Assembly (NCBI GenBank): GCA_026416715.1
Contig: JAOAEQ010000015.1
Coordinates: 16,390-80,389 of the forward strand
Direction: 5' to 3'
DNA length: 64,000 nucleotides
DNA from: a bacterium
GTDB taxonomy: Bacteria > UBP4 > UBA4092 > JAOAEQ01
In this document: piece after piece, positions 1 to 8,992 of the stretch
Numbering within the stretch: the first letter of the stretch is position 1
How the letters are laid out: each line of letters starts with the position of its first letter
Notes under the pieces: model-generated
What the model was told of the DNA's origin: nothing
Seen by the model: only the letters and a program-made list of their open reading frames with translations
Databases searched by the model: none
Position numbers and translations under genes: made by a program

Positions 1-942
1 CGCACCATACGGTTCACTGAAACTATAGACAATTGCCGTTCCGCTATGAGTCGTTCGTCGATACGGTGCTCCGAACGTACCGTTGGGATTCGGTGTACCC
101 CGATAAAATACTCGCACGGTAAAAATGCTGTTTAATGGTAATGGGGCATTAGGCAACGAAACATACAAACGGTTCTGCGAACTATTATGCGTATACGTTA
201 GCGTACTCGTTCCTGGACCTTGGTCAACCGATTGCACCGAGAAACTTCCGCTATTATCATCTAAATCAAACACTGCAGTACGTAAGGTTACCGTAGTGCA
301 TTTCGCAATCATGGTTAGATTAGCAGTGATAATACTGCTGGTCATCGTCACAATATGGTTTAACTCATAATGGAGAACATCATATTTAGTTTGTTCCGGA
401 TGTGTTGCCGGTTGCGCCATAACGATTGCAGTTTTTGCACCGAACACCCGATCGAAATGGACTTCTTCGTTACTAAACAATAACGCGAACATTTCTAGAG
501 ATTCAACTTGTGGAGCAAATCCTTTTTCGGTGGTTAATTCTATTGTATTCTCTCCGGGAAGCAAATACTGTTTTTGAATACAGAAATAACTGCCGTCCGA
601 TCCGATGACCGGTTCCGCTTCAATCAGTTTATCATTGACAAGGAGCAGCGGTATTTCTCCTTGTATTCGTATTCGGAGCGCATAATCATATCCGAGCATA
701 GATTTATCGAGGTAGGTTCTGATACTGATTTTCTCCGCAGAGCGAGTCAACGTAATCGGTTGGCCAGCACTGGTGAAACTCGGTGGTTTAACTCCTTGCA
801 ATTCTGCGGAATTGAGCCGAACCGCTACCGGTCGGTTCGTCCAGTCGAAATCAATCGGTAATGCGAATCCAGAAAAACAGAAAAACGAAAAAACCAAGAA
901 ACTACAGAACGTCGAAATGAAAAACCGAATCATCCATTGCAT
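1..942 (-). CDS. M1-family metallopeptidase, N-terminal part (cut by window edge)
   Basis: The gene runs off the left edge, so only the first 314 codons are seen and there is no stop. The ATG at 942 is followed by a hydrophobic leader of about 28 residues ending near GFA, consistent with Sec export. After an unassigned beta-rich stretch, residues from about 184 (YDVLHYELNH) resemble the N-terminal beta domain of M1 zinc aminopeptidases. Near the edge, VFYRGTPNPNG and SEPYGA match the segment that precedes the catalytic domain in secreted M1 enzymes. The HEXXH zinc site would lie outside the window, so activity cannot be judged. It follows the esterase gene by 80 bases on the same strand, probably in one transcript. 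Confidence 0.7.
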   Translation of the reverse strand, partial: MQWMIRFFISTFCSFLVFSFFCFSGFALPIDFDWTNRPVAVRLNSAELQGVKPPSFTSAGQPITLTRSAEKISIRTYLDKSMLGYDYALRIRIQGEIPLLLVNDKLIEAEPVIGSDGSYFCIQKQYLLPGENTIELTTEKGFAPQVESLEMFALLFSNEEVHFDRVFGAKTAIVMAQPATHPEQTKYDVLHYELNHIVTMTSSIITANLTMIAKCTTVTLRTAVFDLDDNSGSFSVQSVDQGPGTSTLTYTHNSSQNRLYVSLPNAPLPLNSIFTVRVFYRGTPNPNGTFGAPYRRTTHSGTAIVYSFSEPYGA

Positions 943-1022
943 AATGGTATCTTTACTAGGAAACCAAAAGACCAAAATTATTCAAATGATGATTTCTGGA
1001 TTCCTAACGATTAGAGATTAGT

Positions 1023-2309
1023 TTAGTATTTGAGATATTTTTTCTGCCAAACTTCGTTTTCCTGCCGCATGAAATCGGTTATCTCATGGTCTGCGCCGGG
1101 AACTAAAACCAATCGTTTCGGAACGGTTTTCGGTATCCGATTCAAGGCAACAATACCGTTCACCGGCGGACATACTCTATCCTGTAACGCAACACAGACC
1201 AATGTCGGTGATTGAATCCACGGCGCTAAATTCGCTACATCAATATAGGATAACGTTCGTCGAACCTTATCGCCAAGGTTCGGGTCGGTATAAAATTGAC
1301 CGAACGTCGGTCCGGATCCGTTGGTTGATACATAAACGAAATCCGGAAAATTGCTTAGATAGGTTACGTTCGAAACCACTGCTGCAATCGGATACGGGCT
1401 TAACGCGGCTGTCGCTAACGCAAACGCTCCCCCTTGACTTCCGCCCTGTAGTCCGATGCGATGTTTATCCACTTCCGGGCGGCTAACCAGAAAATCTAGT
1501 GCGCGTAAACAATCCATATATGCTTGACGATAATAATATTCTTTCGGTTCAGTTATATTCCATAAATGATGCTGGTCAATCGGTGTTGTAAAATATTGTT
1601 TACTCGGTCCATGCGTTCGTGGATTAACTGAAAGGGTTATTATTCCTTGTGCGGTTCGGTCGTTCGGCAGTTCTTCTGCACCCCAACCGGGCATAATTTG
1701 GATTGCCGGATATTTCTTTTTCGATGGGACACCGGATAACGGATTAACCTCGTTCGGAACCATATAATAGCAAACGATAGGAATCCCACCGAACGAATTC
1801 AGTTTTACGCGATAACATCTACCGGTCTGCGAGGTTTGTTTCTGCTGATGGTAATCAACCCAGTCCGAGATTGGGGTTAGTTCCGGTTCCATTGGGACGG
1901 AATCGAGTTCCGCTCGAGTTTGAACCCAGAACTGTTTAAAATCCGGCGGTCGTTTTAATAATTTCGACCCACGATAGTTGATTAATTTCCCTTTCGGGAA
2001 ATAGAGCGCTCGCCATTCTCCCAGTACGGTTCGTTCAGAACCGTTACCCAGTTCAACTCGGATTCCGAGTATCTCTTTTTTCTTACGATGGGGTAGAATG
2101 TATTTCGTGGTGGGTGTAACCGGTACTTCCTGCGTATCCAGAACGATGATTTCCGGCGGGTCTAACGCATATGCGGTCAAGCGAATTGATTGATGCGAAG
2201 TATCAACAGGTTGCAGATTCGGCTCGATAATAAGATAGGGGGTTCCACCTTCCACTGCGGGGTCAAAAACCAGTTTTACTGGGGAAACGCTTGAAAGATT
2301 ATTCGCCAT
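1023..2309 (-). CDS. Acetylxylan esterase / cephalosporin-C deacetylase-like hydrolase
   Basis: 428-residue alpha/beta hydrolase of the AXE1 type, expected to remove acetyl groups from sugars or related small esters. VDKHRIGLQGGSQGG places the nucleophile Ser near residue 291, LQDRVCPP the Asp near 377 and GADHE the His near 407, so the triad is complete. The first ~110 residues form an extra beta-rich domain. No signal peptide is visible, so a cytoplasmic location is inferred. The ATG at 2309 has no clear ribosome binding site. It is the upstream partner of the M1 peptidase gene. The substrate cannot be read from the sequence. Confidence 0.8.
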   Translation of the reverse strand: MANNLSSVSPVKLVFDPAVEGGTPYLIIEPNLQPVDTSHQSIRLTAYALDPPEIIVLDTQEVPVTPTTKYILPHRKKKEILGIRVELGNGSERTVLGEWRALYFPKGKLINYRGSKLLKRPPDFKQFWVQTRAELDSVPMEPELTPISDWVDYHQQKQTSQTGRCYRVKLNSFGGIPIVCYYMVPNEVNPLSGVPSKKKYPAIQIMPGWGAEELPNDRTAQGIITLSVNPRTHGPSKQYFTTPIDQHHLWNITEPKEYYYRQAYMDCLRALDFLVSRPEVDKHRIGLQGGSQGGAFALATAALSPYPIAAVVSNVTYLSNFPDFVYVSTNGSGPTFGQFYTDPNLGDKVRRTLSYIDVANLAPWIQSPTLVCVALQDRVCPPVNGIVALNRIPKTVPKRLVLVPGADHEITDFMRQENEVWQKKYLKY

Positions 2310-2542
2310 ATTTAAAAAAAAGCAATAGTGTTAACAAAACCTTATCTTCCGCTGAAAATGTGCTATTGGGATATATTATATTGATAGTATATCGTAAAGT
2401 TAGATTAGTTCGCAAATTTAATTGTACAATGTACTCTGCACTGCGACTGCGTTGATAGTATGCAAGTTAGTTTGTATATATGCGACTCCGAAAACAAAAA
2501 CGTAAAACTCAATCCAACGAGAATCCGATATCGCAATCCGCA

Positions 2543-2574
2543 TAAAAAAATGGCTAGGCTGCAGTCCTAGCCAT
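2543..2574 (-). terminator. Rho-independent terminator of the 2614-2952 gene
   Basis: A perfect 9-bp stem (ATGGCTAGG at 2550-2558 with CCTAGCCAT at 2566-2574) and a 7-base loop are followed, on the minus strand, by a run of seven T. It lies 40 bases after the stop of the minus-strand gene at 2614. Confidence 0.8.
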
Positions 2575-2613
2575 TGACTCGATACCGTTTATTTGTTGTT
2601 AGTATCTGTTAAC

Positions 2614-2952
2614 CTACGCTGGCGGCATAAACGGGCTGGTTGGTTCAACGCCGGCATGGTCTATCATATACAAGATATATTTTCCGACATAGGCATTAAA
2701 CCCGCTCTGCGGTCGGGATAAATTCCCTGCGTACGTTTCCCAAGCGGATTTTGTCGTTGCATTTTCCGCTTGATACGCATTGACTGCCGTAGTAAAATAA
2801 CTGCGAATTGTCTGCTGGTCAACCGTATTCGGGTTCTGCGGAACCACATATCGCCGCACATAATTGATTCCTTTCCAAACAGCATAGACTAACGCTTTCC
2901 CGATTTGACCACGGGCATCGAACGAAAATAACGGGCTGGTAACTTTTGCCAT
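2614..2952 (-). CDS. Small phage-like protein of unknown function
   Basis: 112 residues starting MAKVTSPLFSFDARGQIG. I choose the ATG at 2952 because a G-rich ribosome binding site (AAGGGGG) lies about 12 bases upstream; the frame is open further, to 3042, without support. The opening (MAKVTSPL.SFDA.G) and the later WKG.NYVRR.V.PQNPNT stretch resemble short proteins found among bacteriophage and prophage genes, but no function is known to me. No signal peptide or transmembrane segment is visible. It stands alone with its own terminator, no phage genes nearby, and repeat-rich DNA upstream, which suggests a remnant or cargo gene. Confidence 0.65.
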   Translation of the reverse strand: MAKVTSPLFSFDARGQIGKALVYAVWKGINYVRRYVVPQNPNTVDQQTIRSYFTTAVNAYQAENATTKSAWETYAGNLSRPQSGFNAYVGKYILYMIDHAGVEPTSPFMPPA

Positions 2953-3165
2953 ACCGCAATTGTCCCCCTTTCTCAAGATAAGATTTTGAACCTGCTCTAG
3001 AAACAGGTTAAACGAACTATCTTGCGTTCGTTCACCAACCATTCTGGCATCAAACGCGCTTATGCCTATGTCTCAACAATCTTACGGAAACCTAGACAGG
3101 AAATTGAACCGAGGAACGATATCAAGCGGTAGCTCGGGGGAATAATCCTGAAACGATTTCTAAAA

Positions 3166-3330
3166 GAGGTAACTCTAAACTCCCTGAATCCTTTGGAGGT
3201 ATTAGAGCAAACTCTAGGGTCTGGAGTTTGGTTAAGTTGAATAACCCAAGTTGTTTTTAGGAGCAACAATTCCTATATTATGGTTGCACGAGTTCGGTAT
3301 GGAACTAATCGTCCCGAGATGTATCTGGAG
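3166..3330. repeat. Dispersed 160-base repeat, copy 1
   Basis: This stretch aligns over its whole length with 9586-9745, with small indels. The best conserved block is TTTGGAGGTATTAGAGCAAA (identical in both) followed by a hairpin. The hairpin here is CAAACTCTA (3208-3216) with TGGAGTTTG (3222-3230) around a 5-base loop; it contains one G-U pair where copy 2 has G-C. The rest of the 2953-3465 gap holds no supported gene. Confidence 0.75.
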
Positions 3331-3362
3331 AAAAATTGCTGCAAAAACAATTCGAGGATTAA

Positions 3363-3382
3363 CCCAAATTACAAAATTTGGG
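3363..3382. repeat. Small inverted repeat in the 2953-3465 gap
   Basis: CCCAAATT (3363-3370) and AATTTGGG (3375-3382) form an 8-bp stem with a 4-base loop. It lies about 85 bases before the sensor gene at 3466. No T-run follows, so it is not a clear terminator. Confidence 0.5.
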
Positions 3383-3465
3383 CTACGCTACTTGCAGAGC
3401 GATTGATTGTAAGGTATCCTAATTATATTTTATATTGCATAATAATACCTAAAAAATAGAACGAT

Positions 3466-4965
3466 ATGAAACTACTCCAGACACCTGAACTATATCAACG
3501 ACGATTATTAGAATCGGTTTTGGTTATTTTCGCATTAATTGTTATTGTCAATTATTTTTTCAATGAATCGGATATCTTTAAAACTGTAACCTTAACCGAC
3601 CTTTACTTTCTGCCAGTAGCTATTGCTGCGGTAGCGTTCGGTTGGCGCTGGGGATTGATTACCGCAGTAGCGAGCGCGATTGCGGTGCTAATACCGCTTG
3701 TGCCTTTCCGTGAGAGCGATACGCCATTTCGCGATGCGGTTACTTTCGGGTTACTGGTGAAAATCTTTTTATTCTTTTTCATTGGAATAAGTGCCGGGAT
3801 ATTATCCGATGCGGAACGGCGACGAAAAGAAGCGGTGAAAAAACTCAATGGAGAACTTGAAAAAGCTAACCAGAAATTACAACAGCGGGTCTTAGAACTA
3901 ACTACACTCTATGAAACCGCACGACAACTTAGCGCTACATTGGATATCAATATGGTTATGGCGAACGTTTTAGATACTGCGATCAAATCGCTCGATGGTA
4001 ATGCAGGATTTTTATATCTCTATGACCCTGAACGGAACGAATATTCGATTCGTGCAGCCCGTGGAAATATCCATAATACTCCACGACAGGTAACGTTTCA
4101 GACCGGAGAAGAAATGCTCGCGGTGGTAGCGCGAACGAAAAAAGGTATTCTGGTCGGTAATATAGAAAAAACTGAACAGTTTACGCTAGAATTCGATAAT
4201 CCTGCGCAAGTGGATATTCGGTCAATTATGTGTGTGCCGTTAATCGCACGAGACCAAGTTATCGGAATCATTAGTCTAACTAATAGGAAAAGTTCGCCGG
4301 AATGGGATTTATCGCATTTGAATTTGATAACCATGCTCGCAGCAGAAGCCGCTATCGCAGTTGATAACGCTACTTTATATCAGCGGATTAATACTGCATA
4401 CATCGAAATCATCGGGAATCTGGTTAGTTCGATTGAGCCGAAAGATGTTACTGCGGTCGTCCATTCGAGTCAGACTATGCGGTTAGCGAGTGAACTAGCG
4501 GCGCGATTAGGGTTAGACGAAATGGATACCAATGCGGTTCGCTATGTTGTTCTGATTCATAACCTTGGAAAAGTTGGGATTGATACCAAACTCGCTATGC
4601 GCACTGATGTCTTCTTAAACGAAGTCCGGAAATCGTTACGCAATATCGCTCATACCGACGCAACCGCTCTCGCTTCCATTCGGTTTCTCGAACGGGTTAA
4701 TCCGATTGTTAAATATCAACACGAATGGTTTGATGGTACCGGAGTACCGGAAGGGAGAAAAGGGAACCAAATTCCGCTCGGGTCACGCATTGTCGCAGTG
4801 ATAGATACGTTTCATATGTTAGTCTATCCGACAGAACCAACCAGAAGTGTTCCGGAGAATATCGAAAAAGCTATTGCGTATATTCGGTCGCGCTCCGGAA
4901 CCCAATTCGACCCAGAAGTGGTGACAACGTTTATCCAACTCGTTAGGACTCTACCGCAGGATTAA
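3466..4965 (+). CDS. Membrane GAF sensor with degenerate HD-GYP domain
   Basis: 499 residues. An N-terminal membrane region with several hydrophobic segments (about 1-115) is followed by a charged coiled coil (about 118-150), a GAF domain (about 155-300) and a C-terminal HD-GYP-like domain (about 310-495). Active HD-GYP enzymes hydrolyse cyclic di-GMP with an HD metal pair, an HHE motif and GYP. Here the equivalents are IHNLGKVGI (HN instead of HD), YQHEWFDGTGVP (QHE and GVP) and a retained VIDTFHML. Loss of the metal-binding Asp suggests it binds or signals rather than cleaves. A diguanylate cyclase gene lies at 59646, so cyclic di-GMP signalling is plausible in this organism. Confidence 0.75.
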   Translation: MKLLQTPELYQRRLLESVLVIFALIVIVNYFFNESDIFKTVTLTDLYFLPVAIAAVAFGWRWGLITAVASAIAVLIPLVPFRESDTPFRDAVTFGLLVKIFLFFFIGISAGILSDAERRRKEAVKKLNGELEKANQKLQQRVLELTTLYETARQLSATLDINMVMANVLDTAIKSLDGNAGFLYLYDPERNEYSIRAARGNIHNTPRQVTFQTGEEMLAVVARTKKGILVGNIEKTEQFTLEFDNPAQVDIRSIMCVPLIARDQVIGIISLTNRKSSPEWDLSHLNLITMLAAEAAIAVDNATLYQRINTAYIEIIGNLVSSIEPKDVTAVVHSSQTMRLASELAARLGLDEMDTNAVRYVVLIHNLGKVGIDTKLAMRTDVFLNEVRKSLRNIAHTDATALASIRFLERVNPIVKYQHEWFDGTGVPEGRKGNQIPLGSRIVAVIDTFHMLVYPTEPTRSVPENIEKAIAYIRSRSGTQFDPEVVTTFIQLVRTLPQD

Positions 4966-5003
4966 ACCGTATCCCGAGTTTGTGCCTGCGGAACCATCCT
5001 ATT

Positions 5004-5774
5004 TCATTTCGGTTGTTCAGCAAGGAATTTCCCGCTAATATACGCTAGGGTTTTCGGGTCTTTCGGGTTATTAAAAAACTCTTCTGCCGGTCCGTGTTCG
5101 ATTAATTCCCCTAGATAAAGGAACACTACATAATCCGCTAATCGTTTCGCTTGCCGTAAAATATGGGTCACTAGAACGATGGTATAGGTTTGTTTCAGTG
5201 AAAGAAACTGTTGTTCGATTCCTTCTGCAGAAATCGGGTCGAGTGCAGAAGTCGGTTCATCACCGAGAATGACTTCCGGATCAACCGCTAACCCGCGCGC
5301 GAGACATAACCGCTGTTGCTGTCCGAGCGATAACCGTGATGCTGGACTATGCAGCCGGTCTTTCACTTCATCCCAGAGCGAAGCGAGTTTGAGATATTTT
5401 TCTACTATCCGGTCAAGTTCTTTTTTATCTCTCACGCCATGAATCCGCGGACCGTAAGCGATATTATCATAAATAGATAATGGAAGTACCTGCGGTCGTT
5501 GCGATAACAATCCCATTTTTTTCCGCAAGCGCATCATATCTACGGTCGGACTATAGATATTCTCGCCATCAACAAGGATTTCGCCAGAAACCGTTACGCC
5601 TTCTTGCAAATCCAGTAACCGGTTAAATGATTTCAGCAAGGTAGATTTCCCGCAGCCAGACGGACCAATGATCGCGGTTATCTTCTTATTTGGAATATCG
5701 ACAGTGATATTCTTAAGTGCCTGCTGGCTGCCATAATATACGTTGAGATTGCGAGTCCTGATATGAAAATCCAT
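5004..5774 (-). CDS. pstB: Phosphate ABC transporter ATP-binding protein PstB
   Basis: 256-residue ABC ATPase that powers high-affinity phosphate import at the inner membrane, last gene of a pstS-pstC-pstA-pstB row. Walker A is GPSGCGKST at about 33-41. The signature is LSLGQQQRLCLARGLA and the Walker B region ILGDEPTSALDP. Both differ slightly from the usual PstB LSGGQQQR and LLLDEPTSALDP, but the Asp-Glu pair and the switch His (VTHILRQA) are kept. Length and context fit PstB. It converges with the sensor gene at 4965. Confidence 0.92.
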   Translation of the reverse strand: MDFHIRTRNLNVYYGSQQALKNITVDIPNKKITAIIGPSGCGKSTLLKSFNRLLDLQEGVTVSGEILVDGENIYSPTVDMMRLRKKMGLLSQRPQVLPLSIYDNIAYGPRIHGVRDKKELDRIVEKYLKLASLWDEVKDRLHSPASRLSLGQQQRLCLARGLAVDPEVILGDEPTSALDPISAEGIEQQFLSLKQTYTIVLVTHILRQAKRLADYVVFLYLGELIEHGPAEEFFNNPKDPKTLAYISGKFLAEQPK

Positions 5775-5831
5775 ACTGTTAAATAGGAATGATGCTATTC
5801 TCTTTCGATATTCGGAAATCGGTTCGCGTAT

Positions 5832-6683
5832 TTATTTAACGATGTTTTTCGTAAACTTTTTTGTCAAGAACCGCGATACTATACTTATACCCAAAATGAT
5901 TGCAGTCAGAATCACCGCAGCTGCATACCCGCGTTCGCGCACTTCCGGAAACGGGGTTCCCAGCTGGAAAAAGATTGCTAACGGTAACGTTGCTACCGGC
6001 TGGAATACCGAGGTCGGAATAGAATCAGTATATCCTGCGGTGAATAAAACCGAAGCGGCATCGCCGATTCCACGACCGAATGCGAGCAGGATACCGGTTA
6101 ATATCCCGGGAAACGCTTGCCGGAACACAATATGCCAAGCGACTTCAAATCGGGTTGACCCGAGCGCAAATCCAGTCTCTTTCAATTCAAACGGTACCAT
6201 TTTCAATACTTCATCCATCGCGCGTGCCATAATCGGTAGAATGAGAATAGCGACGACAATAATTCCGGCAAATAACGACGCCCGCCATCCGAAATAAAGC
6301 ATCACGGCAAATCCGAACGCACCATAGACGATTGAAGGCACACCGAAAAGGACATCGAATATAAACCGGACGAACGTTGCTAAGGTCGAATTCTGTTTCA
6401 GATATACGTTAAGGTATAAAACTACCGGAATAGCGAGTATCGCCGCAAGAACCGTTGCGCCGACTGCGAGATAGAACGACCCGAGGATAGCATTCAATAT
6501 CCCGCCTTCTTTCCCGAGATAATATCCGCCTTTCGGCGTTTGGGTCAACATCGCCCAATTGATTGCGGTGAACCCTTTCCAGACAATCGTCGTTAGTATC
6601 AAGCCAAGTATCCCGATGATAAACCCAGTTGAAATTAGCATTAGGGTTTTAAAGATATTCTCTTCTATTTTCCGTCTATCCAT
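5832..6683 (-). CDS. pstA: Phosphate ABC transporter permease PstA
   Basis: 283-residue inner-membrane permease of the phosphate importer with about six transmembrane segments. The ABC-coupling loop is visible around ELKETGFALGSTRFEVAWHI, typical of the PstA/PstC family. It is the second permease in the row, 57 bases before pstB and 92 bases after pstC, so the four genes are very likely co-transcribed. Confidence 0.92.
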   Translation of the reverse strand: MDRRKIEENIFKTLMLISTGFIIGILGLILTTIVWKGFTAINWAMLTQTPKGGYYLGKEGGILNAILGSFYLAVGATVLAAILAIPVVLYLNVYLKQNSTLATFVRFIFDVLFGVPSIVYGAFGFAVMLYFGWRASLFAGIIVVAILILPIMARAMDEVLKMVPFELKETGFALGSTRFEVAWHIVFRQAFPGILTGILLAFGRGIGDAASVLFTAGYTDSIPTSVFQPVATLPLAIFFQLGTPFPEVRERGYAAAVILTAIILGISIVSRFLTKKFTKNIVK

Positions 6684-6775
6684 AGTTTGATGAAACTATA
6701 CTGAATGGTAAAACTCTCATGCTATTTGAGATTGATTTATCATTTGGATTTCCATTTGGATTTTAGTATTCGACA

Positions 6776-7699
6776 TTAAACGAGTTCTCGCTGAATCCGT
6801 AACAAGATGCTCCACGCAACCACGTTAAATAGTATGGTTACGGCTAATAGAATCAAGGCACCGAACATTAATGCGGAATCATATAACGGGATTGACATCA
6901 TTTCCCCATAGTTATTGGCAATAAGCGCGGGTAGCGGATACGCTGCATCGAAAACTGATTTCGGCACCTGTGCTACATTCCCGACCACCATCAGGACTGC
7001 CATCGTTTCCCCGAACGCACGCGATAACCCGAGGATAATTGCCGCAAGTATTCCCGGGAACGCTTTTCGAAACACGATATGTTTCACGGTCTGCCATTTG
7101 GTTGCACCGAGCGCAAAACTCGCTTCCCGAACTTCAAACGGTACCGCCCGCATCACTTCTTCACTGACCGAAATGATTACCGGAATTATCATGATTGATA
7201 GAACGATTCCACCGGAGAGAATACTAAATCCCGTTGGATTTGATGACTTGAATAACGGAATGAACCCGACCGCTGATTCGAGAAACGGGCGCAGGTTAAC
7301 TTCAACTGTTGGCACGATGAGTATCATTCCCCAGACACCATACACTACCGGCGAAATACCCGCAAGAACATCGAGCACCGGTTTAACCACTTCTCGGGTT
7401 CGGCGTTTCGCATATTCCGCTAGATAGATTGCAGTGAGTAAACATAACGGCACCGCAATCAGCATCGCTACAGCGGTTACCCAAACCGTTCCCATAATGA
7501 ATGGGAAAAACCCGAACTCAGCGCGCATCGGCTGCCATGATGATGAGAACAATAATGCTGAAATCGGTTTCAATTTAAGAATCGGCGCTGATTTCAGATA
7601 TAACCCGACCGCAATGATGAAAATTATACTTGCTGCGGAACAGGTCAAAATCCACATTACCCGACTGGCGATGATATCTTTTATTTTTCTAATCTGCAT
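6776..7699 (-). CDS. pstC: Phosphate ABC transporter permease PstC
   Basis: 307-residue permease with an N-terminal transmembrane helix and about five more. The coupling loop EVREASFALGATKWQTVKHI is characteristic of PstC. It pairs with PstA to form the membrane channel for phosphate. The 89-base gap to pstS contains AT-rich sequence in which CATATTCAA and TTGAATATTG could pair. Such a hairpin often lets the binding-protein gene be expressed above the permeases. Confidence 0.92.
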   Translation of the reverse strand: MQIRKIKDIIASRVMWILTCSAASIIFIIAVGLYLKSAPILKLKPISALLFSSSWQPMRAEFGFFPFIMGTVWVTAVAMLIAVPLCLLTAIYLAEYAKRRTREVVKPVLDVLAGISPVVYGVWGMILIVPTVEVNLRPFLESAVGFIPLFKSSNPTGFSILSGGIVLSIMIIPVIISVSEEVMRAVPFEVREASFALGATKWQTVKHIVFRKAFPGILAAIILGLSRAFGETMAVLMVVGNVAQVPKSVFDAAYPLPALIANNYGEMMSIPLYDSALMFGALILLAVTILFNVVAWSILLRIQRELV

Positions 7700-7788
7700 T
7701 GAATTACCTAATTACAATTTCAATATTCAATATTCAACTCAAGATTCTTTTAAATTGAGAATAGAGCATTGAATATGTTGCATTGAGT

Positions 7789-8739
7789 CTATTCGAGAGA
7801 TTTAATAACCTTCTCTCGTTCCGATTTCGGTAGCGGCAAACTCGTCCCGACTTCATCAACGAATTTGGTTCCTTCTTCACTTAATGCAAACTGGATAAAC
7901 TCTTTCACTAACCCTTTCGGTTTCCCTTTGGTGAAGAAATAATTTTTCCGTCCGGCGGGATAGGTTCCTTGTTCAATAGCAGATTTCGCTTGCACCCGAG
8001 TATCAAGAATTTCTTGCGGGTCAGCTATACCATTATTATTCGCATCGATGGGGATAATAGTTATCCCGGGTACGACGTTCCCTTCTCGAGTATAAACGAA
8101 ACTGAAATTGTTATATCCGATACCTAGAACATCGCGATTGACCGCATCTAACATCCCGGGGTCGCCATAAACGCCTACACCTCGTAAATCTTCCTGCTTC
8201 TTATTCCCGAGAAATTTCGCCCAGGTCGCTGCAGCACCACAGGCATCCGACCGGGTGAAAATATGGATTTGTTTATACGCAGGAAGTGTTTTTACTACCT
8301 GATTCCAAGCGGTTATTGTCCCATAAATCCAAATGTCTGCAAGCTGCTTTTGCGTCATTCCATTCCGTTTCAATAGATTCACTGCTGGATTTTTACTATT
8401 TATTGTCGGAAACACTGCATCGTGTAAAATTAGAATTGGAAATGCGCCTTTTTGGATTTCCGCTGGGTCGGGCTCACGGCTGACCATCCCGATATCAACG
8501 AGACCAGATATCGCATCCGTTGCCCCTTTTCCTGCACCACCGGCAGAGACATCAATCCGCACTTCCGGATGGAGTTTCTGAAATTCTTCCGCCCATTTCA
8601 CTGCGGTCGGATATATTGCCCATGCCCCAGAAATACTTATTGTTTTTTTAGGTGCCTGAGATTTCTGCCCGCAACCGCTTAATGAAATAACTAATCCTAC
8701 TCCTAAACATACGATATACCGCCCAAACTGCTTTTTCAT
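7789..8739 (-). CDS. pstS: Phosphate-binding lipoprotein PstS
   Basis: 316-residue periplasmic phosphate-binding protein. The leader ends in SLSGC, a lipobox, so the mature protein is anchored by a lipidated Cys near residue 23. The binding fold begins ISISGAWAIYPTAVKWAEEF, and VSAGGAGKGATDAISGLVDIG contains the Gly/Ser-rich loop expected to contact phosphate. The ATG at 8739 has an excellent ribosome binding site (AGGAGGT, 7 bases upstream). As first gene of the operon it should be induced by phosphate starvation, but I see no clear Pho box. Confidence 0.9.
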   Translation of the reverse strand: MKKQFGRYIVCLGVGLVISLSGCGQKSQAPKKTISISGAWAIYPTAVKWAEEFQKLHPEVRIDVSAGGAGKGATDAISGLVDIGMVSREPDPAEIQKGAFPILILHDAVFPTINSKNPAVNLLKRNGMTQKQLADIWIYGTITAWNQVVKTLPAYKQIHIFTRSDACGAAATWAKFLGNKKQEDLRGVGVYGDPGMLDAVNRDVLGIGYNNFSFVYTREGNVVPGITIIPIDANNNGIADPQEILDTRVQAKSAIEQGTYPAGRKNYFFTKGKPKGLVKEFIQFALSEEGTKFVDEVGTSLPLPKSEREKVIKSLE

Positions 8740-8843
8740 ATTTACCTCCTAAACGCAATCTGGACTTGATTGACCTGCTTTTGCTAAACATTAGCATAAG
8801 CTTAGACCAATCAAACCCATTTTACACGTTAAATTGATAATTC

Positions 8844-8863
8844 AGGTTCAGTCAATCGAACCT
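8844..8863. promoter_or_regulatory. Inverted repeat upstream of pstS
   Basis: AGGTTC and GAACCT, separated by 8 bases, lie about 105 bases upstream of the pstS start. It may be a regulator site for the pst operon. No tandem CTGTCAT-type Pho box is seen, so the assignment is tentative. Confidence 0.3.
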
Positions 8864-8883
8864 AATCAAAATAATAACCAGCG

Positions 8884-8918
8884 TAGAATCGGAATTGAAC
8901 GATTCAATTCCGATTCTA
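8884..8918. repeat. Perfect 16-bp hairpin between rrf2-like gene and pst operon
   Basis: TAGAATCGGAATTGAA (8884-8899) and its exact complement (8903-8918) flank a 3-base loop. It lies 75 bases beyond the stop of the Rrf2-like gene. It may end that transcript, although the following T-rich stretch on the minus strand is interrupted. Confidence 0.6.
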
Positions 8919-8992
8919 CCCCGTTATATAACCATAATCATCCCCTAACACCACTATCCCGATAAAAATACTAGAGATTATTCGAAAAATTA

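Noticed and set aside
3066..3269. Short minus-strand open frame in the 2953-3465 gap
   Set aside because: It crosses the dispersed repeat, has no ribosome site and no recognisable protein features.
5842..7427. Plus-strand open frames opposite pstA and pstC
   Set aside because: They are shadows of well-supported membrane permease genes on the other strand.
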